64,000 nt of DNA from an uncultured Blautia sp. (lineage in GTDB: Bacteria > Bacillota > Clostridia > Lachnospirales > Lachnospiraceae), in the NCBI RefSeq assembly GCF_947654165.1, contig NZ_CANTKB010000016.1:29816-93815 (forward strand). The letters run 5' to 3'. Numbering within the stretch: the first letter of the stretch is position 1; each line of letters starts with the position of its first letter. Under the pieces are notes generated by a model that ran no database searches, had not been told where the DNA came from, and worked only from the letters and a program-made list of their open reading frames with translations. A program made the position numbers and the translations under genes. This document shows, piece by piece, positions 1 to 6,593 of this stretch.

Positions 1-459
1 GCTTGCTCCATCCGTTCCCAATGAGATGAGAACAACTGCTGAATAAACCAGCATTACTCCCCAGTAAATGACTGTAACCATAAGAAATCCTGCTTTTATT
101 TTTGCAACGGTCCCTCTATTTCTTCCTAATCTTGTGGAAAAGAAAATAGAATCTGCCTTTAGTTGAAACTCACTTGAAAAAATACCAGACACAAGAAATC
201 CCATAATAAGTACAATCAACATGATTATCGTAGGTGCATATTCCAACAGAGCTTTCCAGCCATCAAAAAGGGGAATATGGTCACCATTATGAATAATCAT
301 CTGCTCCTGCAGGTGGATCTCCAAACTGGAGAAGGTAAGTACGTTTAAAGAATCTGTAGTTAGAGATAAGTTCCTGACATGACAACTCGTTTTCTCGCTC
401 AGGAACGTAACCACATCCTGTAAAATTGTGTCTTCCGCTTCAATCATCAGAATCTTCAT
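1..459 (-). pseudogene. Chimeric ORF: response-regulator remnant joined to ABC-2 permease segment (runs off window)
   Basis: An open frame starts at an ATG behind a good AAGGAGATG ribosome binding site and stays open to the window edge (153 codons). The first ~33 codons look like the start of an OmpR-type receiver (MKILMIEAEDTILQDVV). The next ~30 resemble the first strands of a winged-helix DNA-binding domain (LTFSSLEIHLQEQ), with almost the whole receiver missing between them. From about residue 65 the sequence turns into a hydrophobic ABC-2-type permease-like segment (membrane stretch around residues 75-95, another near 130-150). Two internal deletions probably fused a regulator gene to a downstream transporter gene. 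It lies behind a TCT-N8-TCT box. Whether the fusion is translated into a working permease cannot be judged because the rest lies outside the window. Confidence 0.6.
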
Positions 460-507
460 TTTACTATCATCTCCTTACAAGGGGTACTTCTCCTTAAGTT
501 GTTTACT

Positions 508-718
508 TCAGGGTATACTTTCTTTTTTTACTAATACATAAATCTGATATGCTTCCAATTCCATGATTTCTGTAATGGACATATCCAGACAGAATACCGT
601 GGTCTGTATAAGCGAACGGGTTTTCTCCCAATAAAGTGAGTCTGTGACAAAATACGCTTGGTTAAGCCAGTAGGACAAGAATTCCTTGTTGCTGCTGGTT
701 TTTCTCGTTATCTGCCAT
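508..718 (-). pseudogene. Small ORF (about 70 aa) broken by a +1 frameshift in an A5 tract
   Basis: From the ATG the first frame reads only 18 codons to a stop. If one A is removed from the AAAAA run about 16 bases in, the frame continues for about 69 residues (SNKEFLSYWLNQAYFVTDSL... ending in VKKESIP) to a TGA. The long clean second frame suggests a real small helical protein with a recent frameshift, a sequencing error, or a slippage site. The family was not recognised. It sits between a putative lantibiotic-regulator box and the chimeric permease ORF and would be first in that transcript. Confidence 0.4.
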
Positions 719-847
719 TATAAAACACCGGGTTATGAACGAGTTATGGATGAGTTATGAATGGTATAATATTTTGAAAATCGTTCGATAGAATGTGACA
801 ACGAATTTTTTTAACCACAATCGCAACTGGTGTGATAATCTAAGATT

Positions 848-881
848 ATGTTATTGGATAATTTTGAAGATTTCATAAAGA
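848..881 (-). promoter_or_regulatory. NisR/SpaR-like box (TCT-N8-TCT), orphan copy, with -10
   Basis: On the minus strand a TCT-N8-TCT direct repeat (11-bp period) lies 14 bases upstream of a -10-like TAACAT. About 25 surrounding bases are nearly identical to the copy ahead of the lanF gene, with the same 14-base gap to a TAnnnT hexamer. TCT-N8-TCT is the established recognition motif of NisR-type lantibiotic regulators. This copy lies just past the lanK terminator and points at the small frameshifted ORF and the chimeric permease, which would make them part of the same regulon. Confidence 0.6.
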
Positions 882-887
882 TTTGCA

Positions 888-922
888 CAAAAAAACGGGC
901 AGTGTTCTTCTTACTGCCCGTA
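888..922 (-). terminator. Rho-independent terminator after lanK
   Basis: On the minus strand a 9-bp stem (ACGGGCAGT/ACTGCCCGT) with a 9-base loop is followed by a run of seven T. It lies immediately after the stop codon of the histidine kinase gene and closes the lantibiotic immunity operon. Confidence 0.85.
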
Positions 923-928
923 ATGCCA

Positions 929-2293
929 CTAACATGGGATTTTTATAATCACATTTGCCCCATGTGTTTGTTTTGAATTCTCTAATATCAAATTTCCTCC
1001 GTGCTGTTTTACAATAGATTCTGCGATATACAATCCCATACCAAAATGCATCTTTGAACCGCGACTTTGATCATCCATAAAAAATCTTTCATGGGCATGT
1101 TTCAATGCTTCTTTAGAAAATCCATTGCCTTCATCCGCTATTGAAATTTGCGTATTACTTCCCAAATTACACACTTCTACATAAATTGTCCCTCCCTGCG
1201 GTGAATAATCCAAAGCATTATTTACGATATTCATAATCGCACGTTCCAATAACATACCGTCAATTTCTAAACTTTGAGGTACGGACAATATATTTTCCTG
1301 CAAATGTATTCCTTTTATCTTACACAAAGATCCAATCTGTACATTTAATTTTCGTATGTACTCGCGGAAGTCCACCTTTTCTTTCCGAAACTGGTACCCA
1401 ACTGCTGCCCTGGATATGTCAATCAATATCTTTATATAGGACTGCATCTGTTCCGAACTTTCCGTAATATACCCAGCGTATAATTTCTGCTCTGCATCCA
1501 ATTCCGTTTCACTTATCAAATCAATATTTCCTTGAATGACGGTCAAAGGTGTTTTCAAGTCGTGAGCGAGTGCTGCAATCTGTTCTTTTTGTAATTGTTC
1601 CGCATGCCATTGCTTCTCTAAAGATATTTTCAGATTGTCTTTCATATTAGTAAAAGAACAAAGTACGTCCTCAAATTCTTTGATTTTTGAATGTCCCACT
1701 TCAAAATCAAGATTTTGTTCGGCAACCTGCCTTGTTGCTTCAAAAAGCGGGGAGAGCTGCATCCGCATATTTTTTGCAAACTTCGCTGTCAATATCACAC
1801 ATACCGCAATACAGTTGATTGCTATAAGAATATAAAGCAGAATTTCCGGTGAAGGAAAATGTTTATAAAGCCATTCATTTATAAATTGTGAGCCGATGTA
1901 ATATTGCAGCACCACATATTCATTTTCGCGGGTCACAAGCAAATACTGTTTGTTGAGGTTTGTATTTATCTTCCCGGATATTGCGTATTCCATAGCTCGG
2001 TCTAAATCGTCGCTCTCTAAGGTCGTTTCTGTCACTTGATAATTCTTATCCAGCACCAAATACTTGCAGCCCATGGGAAGCTGCACATCTGTCAAATCCG
2101 GCGTTGTAGCAATAACAGGAACAATGTTTTTTGCACTGCGTTCTGAATAATCTGCATAGGTAATAAGTCCCGTACTGGTTCCTGCTAAAATAAGACTGAA
2201 TGGTATCACCACTGCACCTATTAGCCCAATCAGCAGCATACATAAGAATTTCCAAAAAGACGCTTTCAATGATGTTGTTTTCTTCATTCCCAT
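929..2293 (-). CDS. Sensor histidine kinase of lantibiotic immunity system (LanK/CprK type)
   Basis: Membrane sensor kinase expected to detect a lantibiotic-type peptide and phosphorylate the regulator encoded just upstream. Residues ~14-40 form a first membrane segment, followed by a ~105-residue extracellular sensor domain, then a second membrane segment near 148-172, a HAMP-like stretch, the dimerisation/phosphoacceptor motif AHDLKTPLTV (~245), and the HATPase boxes NIVNNALDYS (~355), DEGNGFS (~390) and GMGLYIAESIV (~425). This is the SpaK/CprK-like architecture with one extracellular loop. The start overlaps the regulator by 10 bases and follows a GGGGGA ribosome binding site, so the two are translationally coupled. 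A terminator follows at once. The family call is by motif and operon context; the ligand is unknown. Confidence 0.88.
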   Translation of the reverse strand: MGMKKTTSLKASFWKFLCMLLIGLIGAVVIPFSLILAGTSTGLITYADYSERSAKNIVPVIATTPDLTDVQLPMGCKYLVLDKNYQVTETTLESDDLDRAMEYAISGKINTNLNKQYLLVTRENEYVVLQYYIGSQFINEWLYKHFPSPEILLYILIAINCIAVCVILTAKFAKNMRMQLSPLFEATRQVAEQNLDFEVGHSKIKEFEDVLCSFTNMKDNLKISLEKQWHAEQLQKEQIAALAHDLKTPLTVIQGNIDLISETELDAEQKLYAGYITESSEQMQSYIKILIDISRAAVGYQFRKEKVDFREYIRKLNVQIGSLCKIKGIHLQENILSVPQSLEIDGMLLERAIMNIVNNALDYSPQGGTIYVEVCNLGSNTQISIADEGNGFSKEALKHAHERFFMDDQSRGSKMHFGMGLYIAESIVKQHGGNLILENSKQTHGANVIIKIPC

Positions 2294-2943
2294 TTATATC
2301 CAATCCCCCAGACTGTCGCTATCGGCTGAATATCCAGTTTGTTCAATTTTGCCCGGATATTCTTGATATGAGTAGAAATTGTAGAATTATCACTGTCGCC
2401 CTCTAAGCTGAAAACCGCTTCGTAAATCTGTTCTTTTGAAAATACCTGTCCTTTGTTCCTTGCAAGATATTCACAAATCAGATATTCGCTTTTGGTTAAG
2501 GCAACGGTCGTGTTATCTACCCGTAATTCTTTTGCAGATAAATCAATTTTTATCCGGTCAAAAGTAAGTGCGGTATGTCGTTCCCTGTGTTCACGTCGTA
2601 AGTGGGCGTTTACCCTCGCCCGCAATTCTGCAATACGGAATGGTTTTGTCAGATAGTCGTCTGCACCCAGACCAAGCCCAAATGTGATATCATGCTCCAT
2701 TGTCTTTGCTGTCATAAAAAGAATAGGGCAGTCCACAAGGGAACGGATTTTATCACAATATGAAAAGCCATCTATATCCGGCATCATAATATCCAGTATA
2801 ATCAAGTCGTACCTATTCAGTTTATCAAGTGGCACCTGTGCAGCAGAAGTATAAGCGGTCACGAAATGCCCGTCCTTTTGCAGCCCGTTTTTGACAAGTT
2901 CTAAAATAGCCCGTTCATCATCAATCATAAGGATCGCTGCCAT
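2284..2943 (-). CDS. OmpR-family response regulator of lantibiotic immunity system (LanR/CprR type)
   Basis: Two-domain response regulator of 219 residues. The receiver has the acidic pair at DD8-9, the phosphoacceptor at D51 (LIILDIMMPD) and the conserved Lys in LTKPF near 101. The C-terminal winged helix runs from ~125 to the end, with FSKEQIYEAVF and IATVWGIGYKWE. The ATG before AAILMIDDE was chosen over an upstream in-frame start because AAAGGAGACGACAAT precedes it at ideal spacing. It follows the immunity lipoprotein gene and overlaps the kinase. It probably binds the TCT-N8-TCT boxes upstream of the ATPase gene and beyond the operon end, giving positive autoregulation as for NisR/SpaR/CprR. 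That binding is inference. Confidence 0.9.
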   Translation of the reverse strand: MAAILMIDDERAILELVKNGLQKDGHFVTAYTSAAQVPLDKLNRYDLIILDIMMPDIDGFSYCDKIRSLVDCPILFMTAKTMEHDITFGLGLGADDYLTKPFRIAELRARVNAHLRREHRERHTALTFDRIKIDLSAKELRVDNTTVALTKSEYLICEYLARNKGQVFSKEQIYEAVFSLEGDSDNSTISTHIKNIRAKLNKLDIQPIATVWGIGYKWE

Positions 2944-3004
2944 ATTGTCGTCTCCTTTCGTTGTCCTTTTTAGTATAGCACAAGCTACAAGGGCAGGAAA
3001 GCTG

Positions 3005-3820
3005 TCATTGCCGCTTTGCAATATAGTAGTTATTATTTACCTTGACTGCAACCGCTTCCGCTTTATCGGTTCCGTAAATCTCATAGACATCTGTGTAAAA
3101 CCAATACTCTCGCCCCTGTCCGGCATTTTCCCCGTACCAGTCAATATTGCTTAAATCTTCCTTTGACAAAGGCATTTTCGTTTCTGTATCGAATGTAACA
3201 CTTTCCGCAAGAATATCAATGTAGCTGCCTAATTCATCATCTGATACCATATCAGACGTTACTTGATAAACCGTCTCGCCACAAAGGAGCTGTGTCGCAT
3301 TTTCCGGATTGACTTCAAAGCTGTCATTTATAGATTCTTCTGTTTCCTTAAAATCAAAAACAGTATCGCTACCTTTGACATTCTCGCTGATAACAGCTTT
3401 ATGATACCCTCCGTTTACATCTACAATCAGATAATCGTCTGCGTTAGGAGCTGCATATACATTGAGAAAAGGAATAATGTAAACGGCTTCCGGTGCTTTC
3501 TCTGCCAAATCCGCTAAGGATTGAAAAGTCGCCGTTTCAACATTTTCTTGCAGCAGTATTTTTCCGCTCTCATCTATGGCGGCAAGCTGCCGGATATATC
3601 CAATCCAGTCTCCAAGCCCACCATTTGATACGGTATCTGCCAAAATCGTGTAATCGTTACCCTTATAGGAAAAACGCGTTACGTTTTCCGTATTCAGATA
3701 GCATTGTTCCTTGTCACTGGAATATTCTTCGATTCTGTCCCGTAAAGAACAGCCTGCAAGAGCCACACAAACGATAAAGGTAAACAGCAAAAATATAATT
3801 ATTTTTTTGTTTTTATTCAT
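3005..3820 (-). CDS. NisI/SpaI-like lantibiotic immunity lipoprotein with duplicated domain
   Basis: Predicted lipoprotein of 271 residues: a signal peptide ends in the lipobox LAGC with the lipidated Cys at 24, so it would sit on the outer face of the membrane and bind peptide. The mature part is an internal duplication. Residues ~43-142 (NTENVTRFSYKGNDYTIL ... GGYHKA) align with ~171-268 (NPENATQLLCGETVYQVT ... NNYYIA), including the repeated LGDWIGYI / LGSYIDIL helix. NisI consists of two SpaI-like domains, and the position between the FEG transporter and the RK regulators supports a LanI role. The start overlaps the preceding permease by eight bases and has GGGAGGGA upstream. Overall similarity to NisI was not measured, so a generic two-domain lipoprotein remains possible. 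Confidence 0.7.
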   Translation of the reverse strand: MNKNKKIIIFLLFTFIVCVALAGCSLRDRIEEYSSDKEQCYLNTENVTRFSYKGNDYTILADTVSNGGLGDWIGYIRQLAAIDESGKILLQENVETATFQSLADLAEKAPEAVYIIPFLNVYAAPNADDYLIVDVNGGYHKAVISENVKGSDTVFDFKETEESINDSFEVNPENATQLLCGETVYQVTSDMVSDDELGSYIDILAESVTFDTETKMPLSKEDLSNIDWYGENAGQGREYWFYTDVYEIYGTDKAEAVAVKVNNNYYIAKRQ

Positions 3821-4544
3821 AATTTTTTCGTCCCTCCCAATGAGAAAACCATAATAAAGTTAATAATACACCGCCTATTGTCAATACAGCAATTCCTATC
3901 CATTCTGTCCCATGAATGGACAGCACGTTGTTCATAACATCATGCACCCAGTTCATAGACCATGCAAAGGGGATATATCGCCCTATACCTTTTAATTCGA
4001 TATTACTGTATAGAATACATTGCAGGCTTTCAAATACTCCCCAAAACAATGAGATACCCAGTCCAAACCGAAAGCTAAGGAATAAATGCAGCGCATAAAT
4101 AATTAAATTGCAAAAGGCCATTCCTGCGGCTGCTTTGACTAACATACTAAGTTGTATGGTATCATCTATTCTCAAAAAATGAACGCCAAGCAGAAAGACA
4201 AGGAACAGACAAAACAGCGCGGTTATTCCTGCTCCATATAAAACGGCTAATTTTATCAGTACAACTTTATACCGGTTAGGCACTCCAAGCAATATTTGAA
4301 AGTGTGAAGCCTTTTCTTCTAATAAAACATTCAAGCTCACAACAACACTTATCAGCAAAGGGAAAATGGTCGCCGTAAGCTCTAATATCATTTTTAATTT
4401 TTTGTAATCCGCTGTGTTTCCATATAGGACATAATAAACAATAAACAGCAACGCCCCAAGAACAGGTACGCATAAATGAATTACTCCAAAGGACGTATGC
4501 TTTACTTTTATCAGTTCGGAACGAACCGTCCCCAGAACCCCCAT
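3813..4544 (-). CDS. Lantibiotic immunity ABC transporter permease (LanG type)
   Basis: ABC-2-type membrane subunit of about 243 residues with six hydrophobic segments, e.g. near residues 19-42, 58-80, 100-122, 133-160, 170-185 and 215-235. The N-terminal SELIKVKHTSFG motif and the third-position permease location after ATPase and LanE-type permease match LanG/MutG proteins. With LanF and LanE it would expel lantibiotics from the membrane. The ATG before GVLGTVRSEL was chosen because AAAGGAGGTAGATAAG precedes it; the longer frame would put the ribosome binding site inside the coding region. It is separated by one base from lanE and overlaps the lipoprotein gene, so the operon is tightly coupled. 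Confidence 0.85.
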   Translation of the reverse strand: MGVLGTVRSELIKVKHTSFGVIHLCVPVLGALLFIVYYVLYGNTADYKKLKMILELTATIFPLLISVVVSLNVLLEEKASHFQILLGVPNRYKVVLIKLAVLYGAGITALFCLFLVFLLGVHFLRIDDTIQLSMLVKAAAGMAFCNLIIYALHLFLSFRFGLGISLFWGVFESLQCILYSNIELKGIGRYIPFAWSMNWVHDVMNNVLSIHGTEWIGIAVLTIGGVLLTLLWFSHWEGRKNYE

Positions 4545-4545
4545 C

Positions 4546-5268
4546 TTATCTACCTCCTTTTGCAAAGTCCTTTGCGTCTACAAAAGATAAGGCAATAAAT
4601 AAGAATATTGATAGTGCGACAGGGATAAAAATGGTACAAGAAAAGCCGGGATTTCCTGCAAAAGTTCCATTTAATTCAATCCCCATAAGCGGCTCCGCCA
4701 GCTTCGCCGCCCAACAATACGGCATGAGCCACCAAACGGCTGTGTTTCCTAACAGGATAGGAAGAAATATACCAAGTACAGTATTTAGCATTATCGGTAC
4801 AAATAGTCCTGTTTTACGCGCAAGGTACAGGCACAACGGGATTTGCCAGACGGACGCTATCACAATCGCTATACTGCCTGCTATACTCTGCGGAACAGAA
4901 TATACCGCTGTTGCCGGGGAAATGATATTGCTGATTGAGATAAGCAATGCTAAAAATACTCCTGCCACAAGCAGCTTTTCAATCAAAATCATTCCTTTTG
5001 CCATTTCAAATTTTGAAAGGTTCAAGGGCATAGAAAATACAGAATAATATTTCCCCGCGCTTTCTTCTTTCCGGTGTGATAAGGAACATAAGATTGCGAT
5101 TGCTCCTGGAAGTAGGAACGCATACCACCAGTAAAGCGTTGTATATTGAAACCCGATAAAGCCGCCCACTATCCATGCAAAAATAGCTGTGATTAGCGGA
5201 ATGATGAAAAGCAGCTTGTTTGATATTGTCCTTTTGAATTTCAAATACTCTGATTTTAAGTAATTCAT
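4546..5268 (-). CDS. Lantibiotic immunity ABC transporter permease (LanE type)
   Basis: ABC-2-type permease of 240 residues. It starts with the characteristic YLKSEYLKFKRTISNKLLF and contains six membrane segments (first ~18-40, last ~213-232). Its gene is three bases from the ATPase gene and abuts the second permease, the canonical F-E-G order. A ribosome binding site GGGAGGGA precedes the ATG. The expected role is as half of the membrane channel of a self-protection or resistance exporter for lantibiotic peptides. There is no lantibiotic biosynthesis gene nearby, so this is resistance rather than producer immunity, as for CprABC of C. difficile. Confidence 0.87.
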   Translation of the reverse strand: MNYLKSEYLKFKRTISNKLLFIIPLITAIFAWIVGGFIGFQYTTLYWWYAFLLPGAIAILCSLSHRKEESAGKYYSVFSMPLNLSKFEMAKGMILIEKLLVAGVFLALLISISNIISPATAVYSVPQSIAGSIAIVIASVWQIPLCLYLARKTGLFVPIMLNTVLGIFLPILLGNTAVWWLMPYCWAAKLAEPLMGIELNGTFAGNPGFSCTIFIPVALSIFLFIALSFVDAKDFAKGGR

Positions 5269-5271
5269 ACT

Positions 5272-5973
5272 TTATCCCTCCCTGTGATTGCTTTTCACAA
5301 CGTCCATAAAAAGCTGTTCCAAATTTTCATTCGCATTAAGCTTCCCCTCATAGCCTAAGACACCACCCGCAATAATGCCGATATGGTCTGCTGTCTGCTG
5401 CACCTCGGAAAGAATATGACTGGATAAAATAACGGTAATTCCCTTTTCCGGAAAAGAACGAATTAGTTCACGAAGTTCCTCAATCCCTAATGGATCAAGG
5501 CCGTTTGTGGGTTCATCCAAAATAAGGAGCTGCGGATTATTCAACAGCGCAATTGCAATGCCAAGCCGCTGCTTCATACCAAGCGAAAACTGCCCTGCCC
5601 GCTTCTTGCCAGTATTCATAAGCTGGACAATTTGCAATACCTCGTTAATTCGTGCATCATCCAAGCCAAGCAATGTGGTTCTCACTTTGAGATTTTCGTA
5701 TGCAGTCAGATTTTCGTAAAGCGGAGGCATCTCAATCAATGCGCCGATATGCTCCAAATCATTCCGTCTCCACGGATGACCGTCAAACTCAACACTTCCC
5801 GATGTAGGGCGCAAAATGCCAGTTAGCATTTTTAAGATCGTAGATTTGCCAGCTCCATTCGGCCCCAACAGACCATAAACCGAATTGCGCCGGATGTTCA
5901 GCGACACATTGTTTACCGCCATCTGCCCTTTGAAGTTTTTACAAAGATTTGTTGTTTTCAAAATCATATCCAT
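5272..5973 (-). CDS. Lantibiotic immunity ABC transporter ATPase (LanF type)
   Basis: Cytoplasmic ATPase of 233 residues that powers the two permeases downstream. Walker A is GPNGAGKST (~37-45), the Q-loop lies near EMPPLYENLT, the signature is the degenerate FSLGMKQRL, Walker B is LLILDEPTNGLD and the H-loop is ILSSH. The altered signature (SLGMK instead of LSGGQ) is usual in the MutF/SpaF/bacitracin-type branch. First gene of the six-gene operon F-E-G-I-R-K. The ATG has AAAGGA upstream, and about 30 bases further lie a -10 hexamer and a TCT-N8-TCT box, suggesting that the downstream regulator controls it. Confidence 0.92.
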   Translation of the reverse strand: MDMILKTTNLCKNFKGQMAVNNVSLNIRRNSVYGLLGPNGAGKSTILKMLTGILRPTSGSVEFDGHPWRRNDLEHIGALIEMPPLYENLTAYENLKVRTTLLGLDDARINEVLQIVQLMNTGKKRAGQFSLGMKQRLGIAIALLNNPQLLILDEPTNGLDPLGIEELRELIRSFPEKGITVILSSHILSEVQQTADHIGIIAGGVLGYEGKLNANENLEQLFMDVVKSNHREG

Positions 5974-6005
5974 GTAATCAAGTCCTTTCTTGTGATTTCA
6001 TGGAT

Positions 6006-6039
6006 AGCATACAGGGTAATTTTGAAGATTCCATAAAGA
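6006..6039 (-). promoter_or_regulatory. NisR/SpaR-like box (TCT-N8-TCT) and -10 of the lanFEG operon
   Basis: Minus strand: TCT, eight bases, TCT, then 14 bases to the -10 hexamer TATGCT, then about 30 bases to the lanF start. The spacing of a box replacing the -35 element is that of NisR-activated promoters. The only other close copy in the window is at 848-881, with the same geometry. Confidence 0.68.
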
Positions 6040-6068
6040 TTTCTTCTTGATTTTTTATCAGAGTACAT

Positions 6069-6113
6069 GAAAACGTCCCAAAGCAGCAATCCTACATTGC
6101 TACTCTGGGACGT
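6069..6113 (-). terminator. Long hairpin with T-rich tail, terminator upstream of lanF
   Basis: Arms of about 18 bases (ACGTCCCAAAGCAGCAAT and its imperfect complement) around a five-base loop, followed on the minus strand by TTTTC. It begins immediately after the stop of the decayed response-regulator gene, which it would have terminated, and it insulates the lanF promoter. Confidence 0.7.
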
Positions 6114-6117
6114 TCGT

Positions 6118-6485
6118 TTACCCCACAAACCGATACCCGCTCCCAACCACAGTTTCTATGTACCCATCTCCGATCTTCCGTCTGAGCGAATACACCACAT
6201 TCGCCACCGCCGCCCCACAATGCTCCGGGTCCGCTTTCCAGACCGCTTCGTAGATCTGCTCTTTGCTAAGAACCCAAGATGGGTGAGAGGGACGGGAATG
6301 TCATTGTGGTAGACAGTCTGTTCGTTGATACGGATTTCCAGGTTGGGGAAGGTGAGGATGTCGGAACTAGGGGTGGTTTCCTGGGATTCCGCACCCGGCA
6401 GTGAAACCAGGACGGTTTCTGAAACGCTCCCGGTGGGAGCAATCTTCCTCATCACAATTTCTATCGTTCCAACCAATATCACCAC
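6118..6485 (-). pseudogene. Decayed response-regulator DNA-binding domain
   Basis: One frame reads ILTFPNLEIRINEQTVYHND, the first strands of an OmpR-type winged helix. Then a deletion/frameshift near base 6285 switches to a second frame that reads SHPSWVLSKEQIYEAVWKAD followed by ANVVYSLRRKIGDGYIETVV and GSGYRFVG before TAA, which is the recognition helix and C-terminal hairpin. About ten residues of the domain centre are missing, and no receiver domain precedes it. The remnant is a close relative of the winged-helix start found in the chimeric ORF at the left edge, so both may descend from one regulator family. Confidence 0.75.
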
Positions 6486-6546
6486 CCACCATTTTAATAC
6501 TCAATAACCAATGTCTCCCGTCTGCCATCAGGAAAAGATACTATGT

Positions 6547-6585
6547 TTTCATGCAGCCACCAGAAAATGCCGTAGCTGCATGAAA
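6547..6585. repeat. Perfect 11-bp inverted repeat downstream of the FtsX permease
   Basis: TTTCATGCAGC and its exact complement GCTGCATGAAA are separated by 17 bases just after the stop of the 850-residue permease. There is no clear T-run on the minus strand, so it is either a weak terminator or an mRNA 3' stabilising hairpin. Confidence 0.5.
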
Positions 6586-6593
6586 GGAAAATC

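Noticed and set aside
4631..5047. 138-codon plus-strand frame opposite the LanE-type permease
   Set aside because: Antisense to a well-supported membrane protein in a packed operon; no promoter or ribosome binding site.
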